DNA of 6,013 bases from Acetobacteraceae bacterium. Lineage in GTDB: Bacteria; Pseudomonadota; Alphaproteobacteria; Acetobacterales; Acetobacteraceae. The stretch spans positions 1 to 6,013 of the forward strand of contig DAHWNE010000322.1 of the NCBI GenBank assembly GCA_027340195.1. Reading direction: 5' to 3'. The notes under the pieces were generated by a model. The model had not been told where the DNA came from. It saw nothing but the letters and a program-made list of their open reading frames with translations, and searched no databases. The translations under genes were made by a program, and so were the position numbers. Positions 1 to 6,013 of the stretch are shown here, in pieces (positions within the stretch are counted from its first letter, which is position 1; the number at the start of each line of letters is the position of its first letter).

Positions 1-457
1 TCAGATTGTCCACCATCAGCATGGCGGATCCCTTGATGGGATACATGGTGTGCCGATGCGGCCAGTGCGCGGTATCGTTGTGATACGGGTAGGGCAGGAT
101 CAGCGCCGGGTCGGCGCGCGCCGGATCGCCGGGCCAGATCCACAGCATGGCGTCGCGCTCGACCAGCGGGAAGGCGCGCACGCGGGCGCGCTCGGGGATC
201 TGGCGCTGGCCGGGGATCAGCACGCAGGCGCCGGAGCCGTCGAAGGTCAGGCCGTGATAGCCGCATTCAAGGCCGCGTTCGGTTACCGTGCCGCGCGAGA
301 GCGGCGCGCCGCGGTGGCAGCACATGTCGATCAGGGCGTGGGCCTGGCCCTGTCGGTCGCGGAACAGCACCACCGGCTCGCCGCAGATGCGCCGCGCCAG
401 CGGGCGGTCGGCGATCTCGTCGGCCCAGGCGGCCACGTACCAGGCGTTGCGGATCAT
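1..457 (-). CDS. Rieske [2Fe-2S] aromatic oxygenase, VanA-like, N-terminal part (3' end cut off by window edge)
   Basis: This is the N-terminal 152 residues of a Rieske non-heme iron oxygenase alpha subunit. Such enzymes hydroxylate or O-demethylate aromatic compounds in the cytoplasm, using electrons from a separate reductase. The opening MIRNAWYVAAW is typical of the vanillate O-demethylase (VanA) branch. The Rieske cluster ligands are C46 and H48 (CCH) and C65 and H68 (CGYH), with the usual 16-residue gap. A conserved PGQR follows at 82-85 and a WIWPGD block at 106-111. The sequence stops at MVDNL (148-152), where the family normally continues into the catalytic-iron segment DNLxDLxHxxxxH, so the Fe site and about half of the usual roughly 350 residues are missing. 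The start at 457 is supported by GGGAGGG eight bases upstream. The gene lies 94 bases after the DUF2182 stop on the same strand and may share its transcript. Substrate is unknown; vanillate is only one option. Confidence 0.9.
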   Translation of the reverse strand, partial: MIRNAWYVAAWADEIADRPLARRICGEPVVLFRDRQGQAHALIDMCCHRGAPLSRGTVTERGLECGYHGLTFDGSGACVLIPGQRQIPERARVRAFPLVERDAMLWIWPGDPARADPALILPYPYHNDTAHWPHRHTMYPIKGSAMLMVDNL

Positions 458-465
458 CTTGGTTG

Positions 466-472
466 CCCTCCC
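466..472 (-). promoter_or_regulatory. Ribosome binding site of the Rieske oxygenase gene
   Basis: The minus strand reads GGGAGGG here, eight bases before the ATG at 457. It is a clear Shine-Dalgarno match and fixes the start of a gene that has no stop codon inside the window. Confidence 0.7.
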
Positions 473-535
473 GATGCGGCGTCGCGGTTGCGCCGGATAC
501 GAGACTACCGCCCGGTGGAAGTTGTCGGCAAGGGC

Positions 536-553
536 GAACCGCCGCCCCGGTTC
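536..553. repeat. Small hairpin overlapping the DUF2182 stop codon
   Basis: GAACCG (536-541) and CGGTTC (548-553) form a perfect 6-bp inverted repeat with a 6-base GC loop. It covers the stop codon of the DUF2182 gene (552-554) and begins the 94-base gap before the Rieske gene. No T-run follows on the minus strand, so it is not a convincing intrinsic terminator. It could be an mRNA stability or attenuation element, or chance in GC-rich DNA. Confidence 0.3.
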
Positions 554-1355
554 ACCCCATCACCCCGGCGGCCAGCGCGATTCCGGCGGCGATCAGCGCG
601 ATCCCGCCCGCCCGCGCCACCAACCCGCCCATCGGCGCCAGTTTCTCCACCAGCACGAACATCCCGAGCCCCGCTACCCAGACCAGGTTCATCGCGCCGA
701 CCGCGAACAGCAGCGCCATCAGTGCCCAGCAGCAGCCGAGGCAGACCGCCCCGTGCCGCAGCCCCATCCGCAGCGCGCCCGCCACCCCGTCCCGCCAGTG
801 CCCCAGCAGGAAGCCCAGCGGCGAGCGGCAGGCGCCGAGGCAGGCGAGCTTGAGCGGGCTGAACTGATAGGCCCCGGCAGCGAGGAAGATCGCCCCGCCG
901 ATGCCGCGCCCCACCGCGCCGGCCATGCCGGCGGCGAGGCCGGCGCGCGCCAGCGCCCATTGCGCCGCCGCGGCGACGGCGGCGAAGCCGGTCCAGACCA
1001 GCAGATAGCCGGCGATGAAGGCGGCGAGCGGCAGGCTGGCGCCGCGTTCGGGCGCGCGCGCGGCGTGGATGCGCGCCACCGCGAGCGTCATCGGCGCCGC
1101 GCTCGGCAGCATCATGCCGGGCATCATCACCGCCCACATCGCGAAGCCGATCGCGAGCGCCGAGAGCCCCGGCGCCATCGCCATCCCCGGCATGGCGGGC
1201 ATCATCGCCTGCCCCAGCGGCGGCAGCGCGATCCAGGCGAGCGCGGTCAGCGCCGCGAGCGAGGCCAGCACCCAAGCGCGCAGGCGCCGGTCCCGCCGCC
1301 GCAGGGCGGGATCAGCCGGCCCAGGCGAAGGGGGCGAAATGGCCGTTGTTGCCAT
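552..1355 (-). CDS. DUF2182 family integral membrane protein, putative metal-binding
   Basis: This 267-residue polytopic membrane protein belongs to the DUF2182 family, which is annotated as predicted metal-binding integral membrane proteins of unknown reaction. Hydrophobic segments lie near residues 29-47, 63-83, 110-131, 146-162, 205-222, 226-237 and 249-265. Family hallmarks are MWAVMMPGMMLPSAAP (73-88), YQFSPLK (163-169) followed by CLGACRSP (172-179), GAVCLGCCWALM (202-213), and GAMNLVW (220-226) leading into an EKL (237-239). Met-rich stretches (51-60 and 77-82) and five cysteines (172, 176, 205, 208, 209) could bind a soft metal such as copper; that is inference. The ATG at 1355 gives a 44-base overlap with the upstream DUF1326 gene, so translation is probably coupled. 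No strong Shine-Dalgarno precedes it. The next in-frame candidate is a GTG at residue 29, inside the first membrane segment, so the start is moderately certain. It looks like an obligate partner of DUF1326. Confidence 0.88.
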   Translation of the reverse strand: MATTAISPPSPGPADPALRRRDRRLRAWVLASLAALTALAWIALPPLGQAMMPAMPGMAMAPGLSALAIGFAMWAVMMPGMMLPSAAPMTLAVARIHAARAPERGASLPLAAFIAGYLLVWTGFAAVAAAAQWALARAGLAAGMAGAVGRGIGGAIFLAAGAYQFSPLKLACLGACRSPLGFLLGHWRDGVAGALRMGLRHGAVCLGCCWALMALLFAVGAMNLVWVAGLGMFVLVEKLAPMGGLVARAGGIALIAAGIALAAGVMG

Positions 1356-1935
1356 GGCCGTGGAGCGACAGATCGAGGCCGAATCCCTGCACGTCGAACC
1401 GCTCGGCGCGGGCCAGCGCGAGGCGCCGGTTCGCCGGATGGGCGGTGTTGTCGAGATAGAACGGCTCGCCCGAGCGGTTGCGCGAGGCGACGCCCTCAAT
1501 GGCGAAGGACAGGATGCCGGGGATCTCCACCCCCCGGCGCAGCCCGTCGGCGGTGAGGCGGATCGGGGCATGGGCGATCCCGCGGAAATCGCTGACCAGC
1601 CCGGCGCGGATCGCCCCGGTGGGGCCGCCTGCCTCGCCGGCGGCGATGGCGCCGAGGGCAGCGCGCTGCGCCGGGTCGGCGGCCTCGTCCACCACCACCG
1701 CGAAGCTCCAGTTGCCCTCGGACATGATGCGCCCGGAGCGGATCAGCAGGGCGAAGGCGAGCCCGTCCAGCCGTTGCGCGCCGTGCCGGCCTTCGTCGAT
1801 GTGGAAGACCATGGCGGCGGTGCAGTCCGCATGCGTGGCCTCGGCCTGCGGGTTGGTGTAGATGCAGGGGCAGAGATAGTCGCAGTTGCAGCTTTCCATG
1901 TAGTCGCCACGGAGCTGCCAGGCGTTTTCGGCCAT
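1312..1935 (-). CDS. DUF1326 domain-containing protein
   Basis: This 207-residue soluble protein has no signal peptide or membrane segment and is recognised as DUF1326, a family without a demonstrated function. The N-terminus carries a cysteine motif CxCx3CxC (C16, C18, C22, C24) in MESCNCDYLCPC, with C38 further on. The C-terminus carries a histidine cluster HGHGNNGHF (H192, H194, H199). Both resemble metal-binding sites, which is inference. The ATG at 1935 is chosen because AGGAG lies six bases upstream. An in-frame ATG at 1977 would add 14 Arg/Pro-rich residues but lacks a ribosome binding site. The gene opens the leftward unit, diverges from ctaA, and overlaps the DUF2182 gene by 44 bases, so the two products are probably made together and act together, for example as a soluble metal-binding protein and its membrane partner. 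Confidence 0.9.
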   Translation of the reverse strand: MAENAWQLRGDYMESCNCDYLCPCIYTNPQAEATHADCTAAMVFHIDEGRHGAQRLDGLAFALLIRSGRIMSEGNWSFAVVVDEAADPAQRAALGAIAAGEAGGPTGAIRAGLVSDFRGIAHAPIRLTADGLRRGVEIPGILSFAIEGVASRNRSGEPFYLDNTAHPANRRLALARAERFDVQGFGLDLSLHGHGNNGHFAPFAWAG

Positions 1936-1941
1936 CGCGGT

Positions 1942-1946
1942 CTCCT
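1942..1946 (-). promoter_or_regulatory. Ribosome binding site of the DUF1326 gene
   Basis: The minus strand reads AGGAG within AAAGGAGA, six bases before the ATG at 1935. This decides that start over the in-frame ATG at 1977. Confidence 0.75.
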
Positions 1947-2051
1947 TTCGCGCGGGTGGGCGCGGGGAGCGGAGCATCCGGCGGGCGCCGGGTCAACCGC
2001 TCGCGCAGCCGTGAGGCCGCGCCCGTTGTAGCCGCCCCCCCGGAGGCGGGA

Positions 2052-2057
2052 TATAAC
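2052..2057 (+). promoter_or_regulatory. Candidate -10 element of ctaA, possibly giving a leaderless transcript
   Basis: TATAAC matches five of six bases of the TATAAT consensus and stands out in this GC-rich sequence. It ends six bases before the ctaA ATG, so transcription would begin at or next to the start codon. The -35 side is weak: TTGTAG at 2026-2031 is 20 bases away, which is longer than usual. Confidence 0.35.
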
Positions 2058-2063
2058 CTCCCG

Positions 2064-3152
2064 ATGCCCTACGATATCGGCGTTTCCCGCGACCTCCCCC
2101 CCTCCGGGCGCGCCATCAGCGCCGCCGACCGGCGCGCGGTCGCAAACTGGCTGTTCCTGCTCTGCGCCATGATCTTCGTGATGGTGGTGCTGGGCGGGCT
2201 CACAAGGCTGACCGGCTCCGGCCTGTCCATCATGGAATGGGCCCCGGTCGCCGGGGTGCTGCCGCCGCTCAATCACGCGCAATGGGAACAGCTGTTCGCG
2301 CTCTACAAGCAGACCGCGCAATATCGGCTGGTCAACGACGGCTTCGGCCTGGCCGGGTTCCAGCGGATTTTCTGGCTGGAGTGGGTGCATCGGCTGTGGG
2401 GCCGGCTGATGGGCCTCGCGGTCCTGCTGCCGCTGATCTGGTTCTGGCTCCGCGGCCGGCTGCCGCCCGGGCTGGGCTGGCGGCTGGTGCTGTTCTTCGT
2501 GCTGGGCGGGCTGCAGGGCGCGGTCGGCTGGTTCATGGTCGCCTCCGGTTTCTTCCCCGATGCGACGGCGGTGGCCCCGAGCCGGCTCGCGCTGCATCTG
2601 GGGCTGGCGCTGGTGCTGTATGCCGCGGTGCTGTGGACCGGGCTCTCGGTGCGGCGCCCGGTCCCGACCGGACCGACGGCGCCGCGCGGGCTGCGCGCGC
2701 TGGTGGGCGGGTTCACGATCGCGCTTTCGCTTACCATCCTGGCCGGCGCCTTCGTCGCCGGCACCCATGCCGGCTTCGAGTACAACACCTTCCCGCTGAT
2801 GGGCCGGCATCTGATCCCCCGCGCCTACGACCAGCTGCATCCGTTCTGGCGCAACATGATCGCCAACATCGCCGCGGTGCAATTCGACCACCGCGTGCTG
2901 GCCACCGTGACCGCGACCTTGGGGTTGGCGGCGGCGCTGGCCGCGCTGGCCGCCCCGCCGGCGCTGCGGCGGCCGGTGCTCGTGATGGCCGCGCTGGTGG
3001 TGCTGCAATACGCGCTGGGGGTGGCGACCTTGCTCTATGTGGTGCCGGTGCCGCTGGCGGTGACGCACCAGGCCAACGCGGTGCTCACCCTGACCGCCGC
3101 GCTGGTGGCGCTGCACGCGCTGCGTCGCCCCCGCGCCGGTCCGGCCGCGTGA
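2064..3152 (+). CDS. ctaA: Heme A synthase (COX15/CtaA family)
   Basis: Heme A synthase is an inner-membrane enzyme that oxidises the C8 methyl group of heme O to a formyl group, making heme A for aa3-type cytochrome c oxidase. The 362-residue product has the length and the two-fold repeated multi-helix layout of alphaproteobacterial COX15-type enzymes. Visible hallmarks are VVLGGLTRLTGSGLS (41-55) with IMEW (56-59), EWVHRLWGR (106-114), LGGLQGAVGWFMVASG (147-162), GAFVAGTHAGFEYNTFPLMG (228-247) and FDHR (274-277). The conserved histidines proposed as heme ligands are H109, H178, H276 and H335 (in VTHQANA). The ATG at 2064 is preferred because MPYDIG followed by a short soluble tail and then a helix fits the family. 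An in-frame GTG at 1956 would add 36 residues of low-complexity sequence. No well-spaced Shine-Dalgarno is present: GGAGG is 17 bases away. Its stop overlaps the kinase start in a GTGA. Confidence 0.95.
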   Translation: MPYDIGVSRDLPPSGRAISAADRRAVANWLFLLCAMIFVMVVLGGLTRLTGSGLSIMEWAPVAGVLPPLNHAQWEQLFALYKQTAQYRLVNDGFGLAGFQRIFWLEWVHRLWGRLMGLAVLLPLIWFWLRGRLPPGLGWRLVLFFVLGGLQGAVGWFMVASGFFPDATAVAPSRLALHLGLALVLYAAVLWTGLSVRRPVPTGPTAPRGLRALVGGFTIALSLTILAGAFVAGTHAGFEYNTFPLMGRHLIPRAYDQLHPFWRNMIANIAAVQFDHRVLATVTATLGLAAALAALAAPPALRRPVLVMAALVVLQYALGVATLLYVVPVPLAVTHQANAVLTLTAALVALHALRRPRAGPAA

Positions 3153-4684
3153 GCACGCGCGGCGCCCACATCGGCCGCCGCCCGGCGCGGCCGGACGCGG
3201 CGCGCCTTGCTGCCGTGCTGGCGGCACTCCCCGAAGGGGTTGTCCTGTTCGACTCCGACCGCCGCGTGGTGCTGACCAACCCCGCCTATGACCGGCTGAT
3301 GGCCGGCGCGGAAGCCCGCGCGGGCGATACGATCGAAGCGGTGATCCGCGCCCGCATCGCCGCCGGCGAATACGGTCCGGGCGATCCGGATGCGCAGCTC
3401 GCCCGCCACCTGTCCCACGACTTTTCCCTGCCGCAGACCCGCCGCCGCCGCCGTCCCAACGGCACCACCATCGAGAACCGTTGGATCCCGCTGCCCGACG
3501 GCGGTTTCATGGGGGTGGTGCGCGACATCACCCCGCAAGTGGAGGCCGACGCCGCATTGCAGCGCCGCGGCGAGGAAACCGCGATCCTGCTGTCCGGGAT
3601 GCGCCAGGGGCTGATCCTGTGGGGAGCGGACCGGCGGCTGATCCTGGCCAACCCGATGGCGGCCACCCTGATCGGCGTGCCGTCCGAGCTCCTGACCCCC
3701 GGCTGCACCCACGCCGAGTTCATCGACCGCATCCTCGCCGGCGGCTATCTGGGCTCCGGGAGACTCGCCCACGCCATGGCCGCGGAGCTCAAATCGCGCG
3801 ACTGGGGCCATTCCTGGGTGCGTCATTTCGTCAACCCCGCCGGCCGCTTCGTCGAGCGCCGCTCGGACCCCGCGCCGGGCGGGATGAACATCACCACCTT
3901 CACCGACATGACGGAGACCCGCGAGGCCGAACACGCCCTGCGCCGCGCCAAGGAGGCCGCGGAGGCGGCGAGCCAGGCCAAGTCCCGCTTCCTTGCCACC
4001 ATGAGCCACGAGCTGCGCACCCCGCTCAACACCGTGATCGGCTTCTCCGAGGCGCTGGCAGCCGAGATCGCCGCCGGCCGCGGCGCCGAATATGCGCGCG
4101 CCATCAACACCGCCGGGCGCCAGCTGCTGGGGCTGATCGACACGCTGCTGGATGTGGCGCGGCTGGAATCCGGCCGCTTCGACCTGGTCGAGGACCTGAT
4201 CGCCCCCACCCGCCTGATCACCGCCTGCTTGCGCCAGTTCGATCCCGCCGCGCGGGCCGCCGAAATCACCCTGATCGGCCCTGACCCGGGGGTCGCGCTG
4301 CCCGACCTGCTGGCCGACCGGCGGCGGCTGTCGCAGGCGCTGCACCAGCTGGTGTCGAACGCGATCAAGTTCACCCCCCCGGGCGGAACGGTGCGTGTCG
4401 CCGCCGGCCGGGACGGCGACGGGCTGGTGGTCACCGTGACCGATACCGGCATCGGCATCCCCGAGGCCGATCTGGCGCGCGTCTTCGATCCGTTCGTGCA
4501 GCTCGACGCCTCGCTGGCCCGCCGCTTCACCGGCGCCGGGCTCGGCCTCTATCTCGCCCGCGCCCTGGTCGAAAGCCACGGCGGCACGCTCGCCCTGGCC
4601 TCGGTGCCCGGCGCCGGCACCACCGCCGCACTCCGCCTGCCCGCGCACCGGCTGCGCCTTCCCCTGCCGCAGGAACCCCCATGA
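3149..4684 (+). CDS. Soluble sensor histidine kinase with two PAS (PAS-7-like) domains
   Basis: This 511-residue hybrid of sensor and transmitter domains has no membrane segment or signal peptide, so it should sense a cytoplasmic signal. Two related PAS-7-like domains lie at about 20-134 (LPEGVVLFDSDRRVVLTNPAY, 27-47) and 144-258 (MRQGLILWGADRRLILANPMA, 151-171). Each ends in a typical exit motif, VVRDIT (123-128) or TFTDMT (250-255). A helical linker (259-280) leads to HisKA with phospho-acceptor H287 in SHELRTPLN. The ATPase domain shows the N box HQLVSNAIKFTP (399-410, N404), G1 DTGIGI (432-437), F box VFDPF (445-449) and G2 GAGLGL (462-467). All catalytic motifs look intact. There is no receiver domain and no response regulator in the window, so its partner is unknown. 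The GTG at 3149 overlaps the ctaA stop (GTGA) without its own Shine-Dalgarno, which suggests translational coupling. The ligand of the PAS domains cannot be read from sequence. Confidence 0.92.
   Translation: MSTRGAHIGRRPARPDAARLAAVLAALPEGVVLFDSDRRVVLTNPAYDRLMAGAEARAGDTIEAVIRARIAAGEYGPGDPDAQLARHLSHDFSLPQTRRRRRPNGTTIENRWIPLPDGGFMGVVRDITPQVEADAALQRRGEETAILLSGMRQGLILWGADRRLILANPMAATLIGVPSELLTPGCTHAEFIDRILAGGYLGSGRLAHAMAAELKSRDWGHSWVRHFVNPAGRFVERRSDPAPGGMNITTFTDMTETREAEHALRRAKEAAEAASQAKSRFLATMSHELRTPLNTVIGFSEALAAEIAAGRGAEYARAINTAGRQLLGLIDTLLDVARLESGRFDLVEDLIAPTRLITACLRQFDPAARAAEITLIGPDPGVALPDLLADRRRLSQALHQLVSNAIKFTPPGGTVRVAAGRDGDGLVVTVTDTGIGIPEADLARVFDPFVQLDASLARRFTGAGLGLYLARALVESHGGTLALASVPGAGTTAALRLPAHRLRLPLPQEPP
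4671..4674 (+). promoter_or_regulatory. Ribosome binding site of tldD inside the kinase gene
   Basis: AGGA lies six bases before the tldD ATG at 4681, within the last codons of the kinase gene. It supports this start and the ATGA overlap. Confidence 0.6.
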
Positions 4685-6013
4685 CCCAGCTCGCCGCCAC
4701 CGACGCCCTGTTCTTCGACCGCGCGGACGCCGCGCTGGATCGCGCCGCCGCCGAGCGGCTGCTGGCGCACGCCCTGGACGCCAGCGACGATGGCGAGTTG
4801 TTCCTGGAATACCGGGAAAGCGAGACCCTGAGCCTCGATGACGGGCGCATCCGCGCCGCCGGGTTCGACACCTCGCTCGGCTTCGGCCTGCGCGCGGTGG
4901 CCGGGGAGGCGACCGGCTACGCCCATGCGGGCGAGATCTCCGAACCCGCCCTGGCGCGCGCGGCCGAGGCGGTACGCGCGGTGGCGGCCGGGCATTCCGG
5001 AGTGGCGGCGGAACCGCCGCGGGCGACCAACTCCCGCCTCTACACCGACGCCAATCCGCTGGCGGCGGCGGGATTCGCGGCGCGGGCGGCGCTGCTGGGC
5101 GAGGTGGACGCCTATGCCCGCGGGCGCGATCCGCGGGTGAAGCAGGTGATGGCCTCGCTGGGCGGAGAGTTCCAGGCGGTGCAGATCCTGCGCCCCGACG
5201 GGACGCGGGTGGCCGATCTGCGCCCGCTGGTGCGCTTCAACGTCTCGGTGGTGGTGGAACAGAACGGGCGACGGGAGACCGGCGGCTACGGCACCGGCGG
5301 GCGGGTCGGCTATGCCGGGCTGATGGACCCGGCGTCCTGGCGGGCGGCGGTGGACGAGGCGCTGCGCCAGGCGCTGGTCAACCTGGAAAGCGTCCCGGCG
5401 CCGGCCGGGGAGATGGAGGTGGTGCTCGGCCCCGGCTGGCGCGGCATCCTGCTGCACGAGGCGATCGGGCACGGTCTCGAGGGCGATTTCAACCGCAAGA
5501 AGACCTCCGCCTTCGCCGGGCTGATGGGCAGCCGGATCGCCGCCCCCGGGGTGACGGTGATCGACGACGGCACCATCCCCGACCGGCGCGGCAGCCTGAC
5601 CGTCGATGACGAGGGCACGCCCTCGGCGCGCACCGTGCTGATCGAGGACGGGGTTCTGGTGGGCTACATGCAGGACCGGCTGAACGCGCGGCTGATGGGG
5701 GACCGGCCCACCGGCAACGGGCGGCGGCAATCCTATGCTCATGCGCCGATGCCGCGGATGACCAACACCGTCATGCTGGGCGGGAAGCACGCGCCGGAGG
5801 AGATGATCCGCTCGGTGAAGCGCGGGCTCTATGCGGTGAATTTCGGTGGCGGGCAGGTGGATATCACCTCGGGGAAATTCGTGTTCTCGGCCTCCGAGGC
5901 CTATCGGATCGAGGACGGGCGGATCGGCGCGCCGGTGAAGGGCGCGACCCTGATCGGCAACGGGCCGGACGCGCTGACGAAAGTCGCGATGATCGGCAAC
6001 GACATGGCGCTGG
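4681..6013 (+). CDS. tldD: Metalloprotease TldD (C-terminus cut off by window edge)
   Basis: TldD is the catalytic zinc subunit of the TldD/TldE (PmbA) cytoplasmic protease, which in E. coli trims unfolded peptides, matures microcin B17 and degrades the CcdA antitoxin. The window holds 444 residues of a protein usually near 475-480. The zinc motif HExxxH is HEAIGH (259-264), inside the family block GWRGILLHEAIGHGLEGD, followed by FNRKKTSAFAG. Other landmarks are LRPLVRFNVSVVVEQ (181-195), YMQDRLNAR (323-331) and VNFGGGQVDITSGKFVFS (380-397). The last visible residues, KVAMIGNDMAL, precede the region that carries the third zinc ligand, a cysteine, so that ligand cannot be checked. The ATG at 4681 overlaps the kinase stop in an ATGA and has AGGA six bases upstream. 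TldE is not in the window. In several alphaproteobacteria tldD lies next to cytochrome oxidase (ctaC) genes, as I recall, which fits the ctaA neighbour. Confidence 0.95.
   Translation, partial: MTQLAATDALFFDRADAALDRAAAERLLAHALDASDDGELFLEYRESETLSLDDGRIRAAGFDTSLGFGLRAVAGEATGYAHAGEISEPALARAAEAVRAVAAGHSGVAAEPPRATNSRLYTDANPLAAAGFAARAALLGEVDAYARGRDPRVKQVMASLGGEFQAVQILRPDGTRVADLRPLVRFNVSVVVEQNGRRETGGYGTGGRVGYAGLMDPASWRAAVDEALRQALVNLESVPAPAGEMEVVLGPGWRGILLHEAIGHGLEGDFNRKKTSAFAGLMGSRIAAPGVTVIDDGTIPDRRGSLTVDDEGTPSARTVLIEDGVLVGYMQDRLNARLMGDRPTGNGRRQSYAHAPMPRMTNTVMLGGKHAPEEMIRSVKRGLYAVNFGGGQVDITSGKFVFSASEAYRIEDGRIGAPVKGATLIGNGPDALTKVAMIGNDMAL

Larger units (their letters stand above)
1936..2063. promoter_or_regulatory. 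Divergent promoter region between DUF1326 and ctaA
   Basis: This 128-base region must drive both transcription units. For the leftward unit, TTGACC on the minus strand (1991-1996) is a good -35 match; it would place transcription start near 1960, upstream of the AAAGGAGA ribosome binding site (1941-1948), but no clear -10 is seen. For the rightward unit, TATAAC (2052-2057) is a good -10 match. A palindrome CCGGC-GGGC-GCCGG (1978-1991) sits beside the minus-strand -35 and could be an operator or chance GC symmetry. GGAGG (2042-2046) and CCTCC (2057-2061) can pair on the plus strand just before the ctaA start. Confidence 0.5.

Noticed and set aside
474..535. Promoter for the Rieske gene in the gap (minus strand TTGCCG about 18 bases before TAGTCT)
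   Set aside because: The -10 match is poor and the pair is not better than expected by chance, so it was not listed as a feature.
536..553. Hairpin as an intrinsic terminator after DUF2182
   Set aside because: The stem is only 6 bp, overlaps the stop codon and has no following T-run on the minus strand.
1356..1571. Longer start for the DUF2182 protein at 1571
   Set aside because: The added residues are Arg/Ser/Pro-rich shadow sequence inside the DUF1326 gene, and family members begin shortly before the first membrane helix.
50..2031. Plus-strand open frames across 50-853, 288-1556 and 1015-2031
   Set aside because: They run opposite the Rieske, DUF2182 and DUF1326 genes and show only Arg/Pro/Ala-rich sequence.
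2237..3148. Upstream extension of the kinase frame through ctaA
   Set aside because: The frame is open by composition only. Recognisable kinase sequence begins after the GTG at 3149, which forms a GTGA overlap with the ctaA stop.
1743..4648. Very long minus-strand open frames (1743-3227 and 3035-4648) opposite ctaA and the kinase
   Set aside because: The translations are His/Gln/Arg/Gly-rich low-complexity sequence without recognisable domains. They are the usual antisense by-product of GC-rich codon use opposite clearly real genes.
3149..4684. Hybrid kinase with a receiver domain or a membrane-bound sensor
   Set aside because: No hydrophobic segment is present, and the protein ends shortly after the ATPase domain, with no receiver sequence.
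4549..5790. 413-codon minus-strand open frame opposite tldD
   Set aside because: It lies antisense to well-conserved TldD motifs and has the same shadow composition.

Overview
This very GC-rich window has mostly G or C at third codon positions and fits an alphaproteobacterium. The strongest lineage hint is the COX15/CtaA-type heme A synthase, which implies an aerobe with an aa3-type cytochrome c oxidase. The exact genus cannot be read from the sequence. No RNA genes, insertion sequences, CRISPR arrays or phage genes were seen. The window is almost fully coding and holds two gene groups that diverge from a 128-base intergenic region (1936-2063).

Leftward group (minus strand, read from right to left): a DUF1326 protein with a cysteine-rich CxCx3CxC motif (1935-1312); a DUF2182 polytopic membrane protein rich in Met and Cys (1355-552) whose start lies inside the end of the DUF1326 gene; and, after a 94-base gap, the first 152 residues of a Rieske [2Fe-2S] oxygenase of the vanillate O-demethylase (VanA) type (457-1). 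The Rieske gene runs off the left edge just before its catalytic iron site. DUF1326 and DUF2182 look like a two-component unit, probably metal-related, with no established function that I can name.

Rightward group (plus strand): ctaA/COX15 heme A synthase (2064-3152); a soluble histidine kinase with two PAS-like sensor domains (3149-4684); and tldD (4681-6013, C-terminus cut off by the right edge). The three are joined by 4-base GTGA and ATGA stop/start overlaps, so they almost certainly form one translationally coupled operon. The kinase has no response regulator in the window, and its place between heme A synthesis and the TldD protease is the most unusual part of the layout.

No new defence or mobile system is visible. 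The items most worth following up are the DUF1326-DUF2182 metal-motif pair divergent from ctaA, the kinase inside the ctaA-tldD operon, and a TATAAC element placed so that ctaA could be transcribed as a leaderless mRNA.
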